This document shows, in pieces, positions 7,164 to 10,399 of a stretch of 10,399 bases of DNA (positions are counted from its first letter, which is position 1; every line of letters begins with the position of its first letter). The stretch is from assembly GCA_019104905.1 (NCBI GenBank), contig JAHRXB010000250.1:1-10399 (forward strand), in the 5' to 3' direction. The notes below the pieces were generated by a model. It saw nothing but the letters and a program-made list of their open reading frames with translations. It ran no database searches and was not told the origin of the DNA. The translations under genes were made by a program, and so were the position numbers. The DNA is from Bdellovibrio sp. (lineage in GTDB: Bacteria; Bdellovibrionota; Bdellovibrionia; Bdellovibrionales; Bdellovibrionaceae).

Positions 7164-8288
7164 GTGTTTACTTCCCTCCATGTTGAAGAAAGAACTCTCT
7201 TCAAAAAATTAGATATCAACCTTATTATCGTGATTCTAGCCTTGAACGTCATTGGCTTGATCAATCTTTACAGCGCCACTCACGGCCCGACATCAACGGA
7301 CGTCGCTTCATTATTTATTTCTCAAATTATGTGGCTCATCGTGGGTTGGACGGTGTTTTTAGTCGTGACTCTGCTGGACTACTCCATTGTCAGTCGCATT
7401 GCTCTGGCCATCTATATCCTCAACCTGGGTGCGATCATCTACGTGACCTTCTTCGGGAAGGTAGCCCTCGGAGCTCAACGCTGGATCGACCTGGGATTCT
7501 TTAGGTACCAACCTTCAGAGACAATGAAGCTGGCACTGATCATGTTGATGGCCAAGATTCTTTCCACTCGAAACACTCTGGGCTCGGGCATGGGATTTAA
7601 AGAGATGTTCACTCCCCTGATTGTCCTCGGAGTCCCCTTTGTTTTCGTCGTCGAACAGCCTGACTTAGGAACTGCCATGATGTTAGCGGCCATCGGAGGC
7701 TCGATGGTCATCTTTGCAAAGGTTAAAAGAATTATTATAGCTTCGGCGATTGTTCTCGGGATCATTGCCCTTCCCGTGGCGTGGAAGTTTGTTCTTCATG
7801 ACTACCAAAAAAATCGTATCCTCACCTTTCTCTCTCCGACAAGTGACCCTCGCGGAACGGGGTACAACAGCATTCAATCTAAGATTGCGGTGGGTTCAGG
7901 ACGTTTCTTTGGCAAAGGGTTCATGAAGGGAACTCAGTCTCAACTGGAATTTCTTCCCGAACGTCATACTGACTTTATCTATTCTGTTCTAAGCGAAGAG
8001 CATGGATTTGTCGGTTCAATTGCCGTGATTGGTTTATTCTGTTTTCTTTTTATCACGGGCATTCGCATCGCCACCAATGCACGGGATAAGTTTGGAGCTC
8101 TCTTAACCGTGGGAGTTCTGTGTTATGTTTTCTGGCATATGTTCGTCAATATCGGCATGGTGATCGGTCTCTTACCTATCGTCGGAGTCCCGCTTCCTCT
8201 GCTTTCTTATGGTGGCTCCAGCATGTTGACCACCATGGCCGGCCTAGGAATTATTTCGAGCGTCGCTTACCGCAGATATCTGTTCTAG
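7164..8288 (+). CDS. rodA: RodA, SEDS-family peptidoglycan polymerase
   Basis: 374 residues, typical for RodA. It polymerises lipid II into glycan strands in the inner membrane as partner of PBP2. The chain is a multi-span membrane protein of about ten helices. SEDS landmarks in order are GAQRWIDLGFFRYQPSE at 103-119, EQPDLGT at 164-170, GYNSIQSKIAVGSG at 233-246, LPERHTDFIYSVLSEEHGF at 264-282, and the C-terminal NIGMVIGLLPIVGVPLPLLS at 329-348. D270 in HTDFI is the expected catalytic aspartate of the family. Start choice: GTG at 7164, with AAGGAG at 7151-7156, seven bases away and inside the end of the PBP2 gene. Only two bases separate the two genes. The alternative SEDS member FtsW is excluded mainly by the mreCD-PBP2 context. 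Confidence 0.96.
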   Translation: MFTSLHVEERTLFKKLDINLIIVILALNVIGLINLYSATHGPTSTDVASLFISQIMWLIVGWTVFLVVTLLDYSIVSRIALAIYILNLGAIIYVTFFGKVALGAQRWIDLGFFRYQPSETMKLALIMLMAKILSTRNTLGSGMGFKEMFTPLIVLGVPFVFVVEQPDLGTAMMLAAIGGSMVIFAKVKRIIIASAIVLGIIALPVAWKFVLHDYQKNRILTFLSPTSDPRGTGYNSIQSKIAVGSGRFFGKGFMKGTQSQLEFLPERHTDFIYSVLSEEHGFVGSIAVIGLFCFLFITGIRIATNARDKFGALLTVGVLCYVFWHMFVNIGMVIGLLPIVGVPLPLLSYGGSSMLTTMAGLGIISSVAYRRYLF

Positions 8289-8302
8289 AATTGATCGTCT
8301 CA

Positions 8303-8323
8303 AATTAAGAAGACGTCTTAATT
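8303..8323 (+). repeat. AT-rich inverted repeat after rodA
   Basis: AATTAAGA and TCTTAATT form eight pairs around a five-base loop, 15 bases after the rodA stop. The centre alternatively reads as the perfect ten-base palindrome AAGACGTCTT (8310-8319). It may be part of a tandem termination region with the stronger hairpin at 8364-8405, or a protein-binding site. No T run follows, so I do not call it a terminator. Confidence 0.3.
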
Positions 8324-8363
8324 CGACTAACTACTTATCAGACATTGTCTATACATTGGTTGA

Positions 8364-8405
8364 CACCCCCTAAAGCCAGCTCCAAAGAGTTGGTTTTAGG
8401 GGGTG
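8364..8405 (+). terminator. 19-bp stem-loop between rodA and the transglycosylase gene
   Basis: Arms CACCCCCTAAAGCCAGCTC (8364-8382) and GAGTTGGTTTTAGGGGGTG (8387-8405) pair along all 19 positions around the loop CAAA, with only two G-T wobbles. It is the strongest secondary structure in the window and lies 75 bases past the rodA stop. It most likely ends or stabilises the mre operon transcript. However, the bases that follow (ATTCATTCT) do not make a proper U tract, and the minus strand has none either. The stem therefore could instead be a 3'-end stabiliser or a copy of a dispersed palindromic repeat. Confidence 0.55.
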
Positions 8406-8477
8406 ATTCATTCTAAGAACTCTTTCATTCCGCACACTTAAGTTTTCGGCACGACCCTTGAACTACCTCTTAGCAAC

Positions 8478-8484
8478 AGGAGGT
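8478..8484 (+). promoter_or_regulatory. Consensus Shine-Dalgarno of the transglycosylase gene
   Basis: AGGAGGT, a full match to the anti-Shine-Dalgarno complement, seven bases before the ATG at 8492. It is stronger than the sites of the elongasome genes and suggests high translation. No convincing promoter pair was found between the 19-bp hairpin and this site. Confidence 0.6.
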
Positions 8485-8491
8485 CGCGGAT

Positions 8492-9211
8492 ATGAAAACG
8501 AAACATCTCAAAATCGGACTCGCCATTGCTACCGCAACGCTCACTTCGGTTCTTTACAATAACTTCGATTTCTTTAGCTGGAACAAGCCTGCAGTTCCCT
8601 CTATCGAAAGTGTGAACGAAGCGGCTCGCGTCGCTCACGCTAAAGAACTTCTAGGAGTTCACTATCGCGGAAGCGATGCTCAACGCTTTGAAGGCAAACG
8701 TTCTATGAACGAGATGATCTACAAGAAGGTTCAAAACTCTTTGGCTCCTAAATGGAAAGCTCAGGCTCGCAATATCACTCGCACTGTGATCGCCGAAAGT
8801 ACAAAGTATCATCTAGATCCCGTCTTCGTACTGGCGGTGATTAAAACAGAAAGCAAGTTCAACCCCTTAGCTTTGGGTCGCTTTGGTGAGATTGGCCTTA
8901 TGCAAATCAAACCCGACACTGCCGAGTGGATTGCAAAAAAATATGGTCTTTCTTGGAATGGCAAGAAGACCTTGGAAAATCCTTCTGCGAACATCCGCAT
9001 CGGTTTGGCCTACATGAACTACTTGCGCGGTAAATTTAACGGCACTGCCCTTAAGTACGTAAGCGCGTACAATATGGGTCCACGCAACGTCCGCCGCCTT
9101 CTTGCTAAAAACCTTAAGCCTGCGGAGTATAATACTCGCGTCATGAAAAACTATAAGGCTCTTTACGCAAAGATCTCAGACAATTCAAATATGGTCGTCG
9201 CATCTAACTAA
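8492..9211 (+). CDS. SLT-domain lytic transglycosylase, membrane-anchored
   Basis: 239 residues. Lytic transglycosylases cut the MurNAc-GlcNAc bond of peptidoglycan with formation of 1,6-anhydroMurNAc. A basic N terminus leads into one hydrophobic helix at about 7-22 with no lipobox cysteine and no clear signal-peptidase site, so it is read as an uncleaved inner-membrane anchor with the enzyme in the periplasm. The catalytic domain covers about 95-228: E120 in KTESKFNP is the catalytic acid, followed by GEIGLMQIKPDTA at 132-144, NPSANIRIGLAYM at 163-175, and SAYNMGP at 191-197, the classic SLT/family 23 order. Residues 30-94 are a linker I cannot assign. Its place right after the elongasome operon suggests sidewall remodelling, but a hairpin separates them, so it is probably a separate transcript. 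Which named transglycosylase (for example Slt or MltC type) it matches cannot be said. Confidence 0.9.
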   Translation: MKTKHLKIGLAIATATLTSVLYNNFDFFSWNKPAVPSIESVNEAARVAHAKELLGVHYRGSDAQRFEGKRSMNEMIYKKVQNSLAPKWKAQARNITRTVIAESTKYHLDPVFVLAVIKTESKFNPLALGRFGEIGLMQIKPDTAEWIAKKYGLSWNGKKTLENPSANIRIGLAYMNYLRGKFNGTALKYVSAYNMGPRNVRRLLAKNLKPAEYNTRVMKNYKALYAKISDNSNMVVASN

Positions 9212-9240
9212 ACGAAGAGGAGATCTTGCCTCCTCTTCGT
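9212..9240 (+). terminator. Hairpin terminator after the transglycosylase gene
   Basis: Perfect 11-base arms ACGAAGAGGAG (9212-9222) and CTCCTCTTCGT (9230-9240) around a seven-base loop begin on the base after the TAA stop. The following bases, CTGTCTTC, are pyrimidine-rich but not a clean T run. The position argues strongly for termination or 3'-end protection. Confidence 0.6.
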
Positions 9241-9286
9241 CTGTCTTCAAAAAAATTTTACAACTTAATAAATCGAATAAAAGCTC

Positions 9287-9303
9287 AGTATTCTGAAAAT
9301 ACT
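9287..9303. promoter_or_regulatory. Symmetrical 17-base site upstream of the GNAT-like gene, candidate operator
   Basis: AGTATT and AATACT flank a five-base centre, a perfect two-fold site of the size bound by dimeric helix-turn-helix repressors. It lies about 100 bases before the start of the GNAT-like gene in an AT-rich region that must contain its promoter. No regulator gene is next to it in the window, and the arms are short, so this is only a candidate. Confidence 0.3.
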
Positions 9304-9370
9304 TCCCCAAAGGCCCTAAACATTAAATCTTTTAGTTAAATCAATTTTTCTATTTATCTTCTAACTTTTT

Positions 9371-9398
9371 CTCCGAAAAGCTTCTGGCTTTTACGGAG
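9371..9398 (+). promoter_or_regulatory. Leader hairpin that covers the Shine-Dalgarno of the GNAT-like gene
   Basis: CTCCGAAAAGC (9371-9381) pairs with GCTTTT and CGGAG (9387-9398) around a five-base loop, 11 pairs with one bulged A. The 3' arm includes GGAG of the Shine-Dalgarno GGAGGT (9395-9400), which serves the ATG at 9405. The structure could hold back translation until melted, as in thermosensor- or ligand-controlled leaders. The pairing is seen directly; a regulatory role is inferred. It is not a known riboswitch class that I recognise. Confidence 0.4.
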
Positions 9399-9404
9399 GT
9401 CGCC

Positions 9405-10085
9405 ATGTTGGGCTTCAAATATTATCTTTTCAGTCCTCATTTCGTCGCGGACGCGCATCTTGATAAGTTCAACCAGGTTTATGAAACATGGAAGATCTCT
9501 TTCACTGACGTTGTGGAAAGCGCCGGAGGAAAGTTAGATCCTGATGATTTTTTTAGAAACGATCTGATCGGCGCAATCACCTATAACAACGAAGTTGTCG
9601 GCCTCTCCACGATGACCATGTTTGATCTGCGCCTCAACTCGTCTTTAGATCATCACTATATCAAAGCCCTTTCGCCCGAAACACCTCAAAAACTTCTGCG
9701 CGATCGCCAGCCTCGACTCATCAGCATCGAGTATCTGAATGTTCTGCCGAATTGGCGAAAAAATCATTCCCCCATTCTCTGGACAGAGGTTTTAATTGGC
9801 CTGGGTTTGAAGTTGATGGATCAATCCCCCGCGGACATCATCATGGGAACTCCGCGCACTGATGTGAAAGTTCTGCAGGTTTGCAAAAATCTTGAGGCCA
9901 TTGAAGTGCAAGAGCCCATTCTCAAAATGAACTACCCCTGCGCCGTGGTGATCTTCCCCAAACAAACTCAGCGCAAATTCAAAAACAGCACGACGGCCCA
10001 ATATGTAGAAGGCCTTTGGCATTCTCGCATCGAAACCGGAGCCAAGCCCTTTACCTACGAAGTACCAAACAAAAAAGCATCCTAA
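9405..10085 (+). CDS. GNAT-fold-like (putative N-acyltransferase) protein
   Basis: 226 residues, no signal peptide or membrane helix, so cytoplasmic. I do not recognise a named family with certainty. The pattern suits a GCN5-related or LuxI/FeeM-like acyltransferase: residues 54-76 (LIGAITYNNEVVGLSTMTMF) look like the central beta hairpin after a variable N-terminal helix pair. SIEYLNVLPNWRK at 107-119 looks like the strand and turn leading to the cofactor site, with E109 and R118 as notable polar residues. A helix follows at about 124-139, then ADIIMGTPR at 143-151 and a final strand around 177-185. The glycine-rich acetyl-CoA loop (RxxGxG/A) is not evident, its place taken by WRKNHSPIL, which favours a divergent member, perhaps using acyl-ACP. 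The ATG at 9405 has GGAGGT five bases upstream, inside a hairpin. A heme-oxygenase-like gene follows 32 bases later, so the two are probably an operon. Confidence 0.6.
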   Translation: MLGFKYYLFSPHFVADAHLDKFNQVYETWKISFTDVVESAGGKLDPDDFFRNDLIGAITYNNEVVGLSTMTMFDLRLNSSLDHHYIKALSPETPQKLLRDRQPRLISIEYLNVLPNWRKNHSPILWTEVLIGLGLKLMDQSPADIIMGTPRTDVKVLQVCKNLEAIEVQEPILKMNYPCAVVIFPKQTQRKFKNSTTAQYVEGLWHSRIETGAKPFTYEVPNKKAS

Positions 10086-10103
10086 AAAAATAACCAATCC
10101 TAT

Positions 10104-10110
10104 AAGGAGA
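10104..10110 (+). promoter_or_regulatory. Ribosome binding site of the heme-oxygenase-like gene
   Basis: AAGGAGA, seven bases before the ATG at 10118, in the 32-base gap after the GNAT-like gene. It supports the start chosen. No promoter or hairpin lies in this gap, so co-transcription with the preceding gene is likely. Confidence 0.6.
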
Positions 10111-10117
10111 AAATACT

Positions 10118-10399
10118 ATGAAAAACAATCCAACCATCTTTGATTCACTCAATACCTACGTTGAAAAAACCGGGAAATTTCTTATGGAGGAAGCTCCCTG
10201 GGAAAACAAAGACTTCTATGCCGCTTGGTTAGCTCAAGCCTGCTACTACATCCGTCATTCCACTCGCCTGCTGGCTTTAACCGGCGCTAATATTCCTGTG
10301 GAAGACAACTCCATGCACTACAGATTTCTCAAACACTGCGCAGAAGAAAAAGGTCACGAGAATCTTCCTGTTGCTGACATGAAGGCCTTTGGTCGCAAC
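10118..10399 (+). CDS. Heme-oxygenase-like (TenA/HDO-type) protein, N-terminal part
   Basis: 94 codons from an ATG with AAGGAG seven bases upstream, running off the right edge. The visible part is entirely helical and fits the start of the TenA/PqqC/heme-oxygenase-like fold. Helix one is roughly residues 5-26. A second helix at 33-55 carries AAWLAQACYYIRHSTRLLAL, and a third around 66-82 carries HYRFLKHCAEEKGHENL, followed by DMKAFG. H73 and the E77-x-x-H80 pair are plausible metal ligands, similar in spacing to ligands in heme-oxygenase-like diiron oxidases such as UndA. Members of this superfamily include thiaminase II, PqqC and diiron N-oxygenases or decarboxylases. The H-x-x-E-E-x-x-H-E pattern leans to the iron-containing redox branch rather than thiaminase. 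The remaining metal ligands lie beyond the window, so activity cannot be judged. Confidence 0.65.
   Translation, partial: MKNNPTIFDSLNTYVEKTGKFLMEEAPWENKDFYAAWLAQACYYIRHSTRLLALTGANIPVEDNSMHYRFLKHCAEEKGHENLPVADMKAFGRN

Noticed and set aside
8360..8365. TTGACA as a -35 box before the transglycosylase gene
   Set aside because: No matching -10 box lies 16-18 bases downstream, and the hexamer runs into the 19-bp stem, where transcription would begin inside the hairpin.
8289..8491. A small gene or tRNA between rodA and the transglycosylase gene
   Set aside because: The palindromic structure is a simple stem-loop without cloverleaf features. The only frame extending into the region overlaps rodA out of frame.
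9241..9404. A mobile-element edge or att site before the GNAT-like gene
   Set aside because: The stretch is AT-rich, but I saw no terminal repeats, integrase or tRNA end, and codon use of the following genes does not differ visibly from their neighbours.

Overview
The window reads as an ordinary stretch of chromosome from a Gram-negative, rod-shaped bacterium. Intermediate base composition, the family make-up and the overall protein flavour fit the predatory Bdellovibrio group (Bdellovibrionota). That assignment is inference from protein character, not from a marker gene. No rRNA, tRNA, CRISPR array, insertion sequence or phage gene was seen.

Layout from left to right. (1) Positions 1-656, plus strand: the end of a Maf-type nucleotide pyrophosphatase, overlapping by four bases (ATGA) a complete cytidine deaminase, cdd. 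(2) Positions 660-1739, minus strand: a secreted endonuclease/exonuclease/phosphatase-fold hydrolase, convergent with cdd and only three bases from it. (3) Positions 1886-3537, minus strand: a two-gene unit with a membrane-anchored PpiD/SurA-like chaperone that lacks an obvious parvulin domain, followed in a TAATG overlap by an unrecognised 204-residue protein with faint pterin-synthase-like features. A good sigma70-like promoter (3606-3634) drives this unit. (4) Positions 3705-8288, plus strand and divergent from (3): mreC, mreD, mrdA (PBP2) and rodA, a tightly coupled cell-elongation operon without mreB in view. (5) Positions 8289-9240: a 19-bp stem-loop, then a membrane-anchored SLT-family lytic transglycosylase and its own terminator hairpin. 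(6) Positions 9241-10399: an AT-rich control region with a symmetrical 17-base site and a leader hairpin that covers the Shine-Dalgarno. It is followed by a GNAT-fold-like protein and the start of a heme-oxygenase-like (HDO/TenA-like) protein that runs off the window.

How the parts fit together. Regions 4 and 5 concern the peptidoglycan sidewall: MreC and MreD as scaffold, RodA as glycan polymerase, PBP2 as transpeptidase, and the transglycosylase as a cutting enzyme. Region 3 probably serves folding of exported proteins. Region 1 is nucleotide salvage and clean-up. Region 6 is the least ordinary part: a putative acyl- or acetyl-transferase paired with a putative metal-dependent oxidase suggests a small-molecule modification cassette. 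This is the best candidate for an undescribed system, although only the first of the two genes is complete here.
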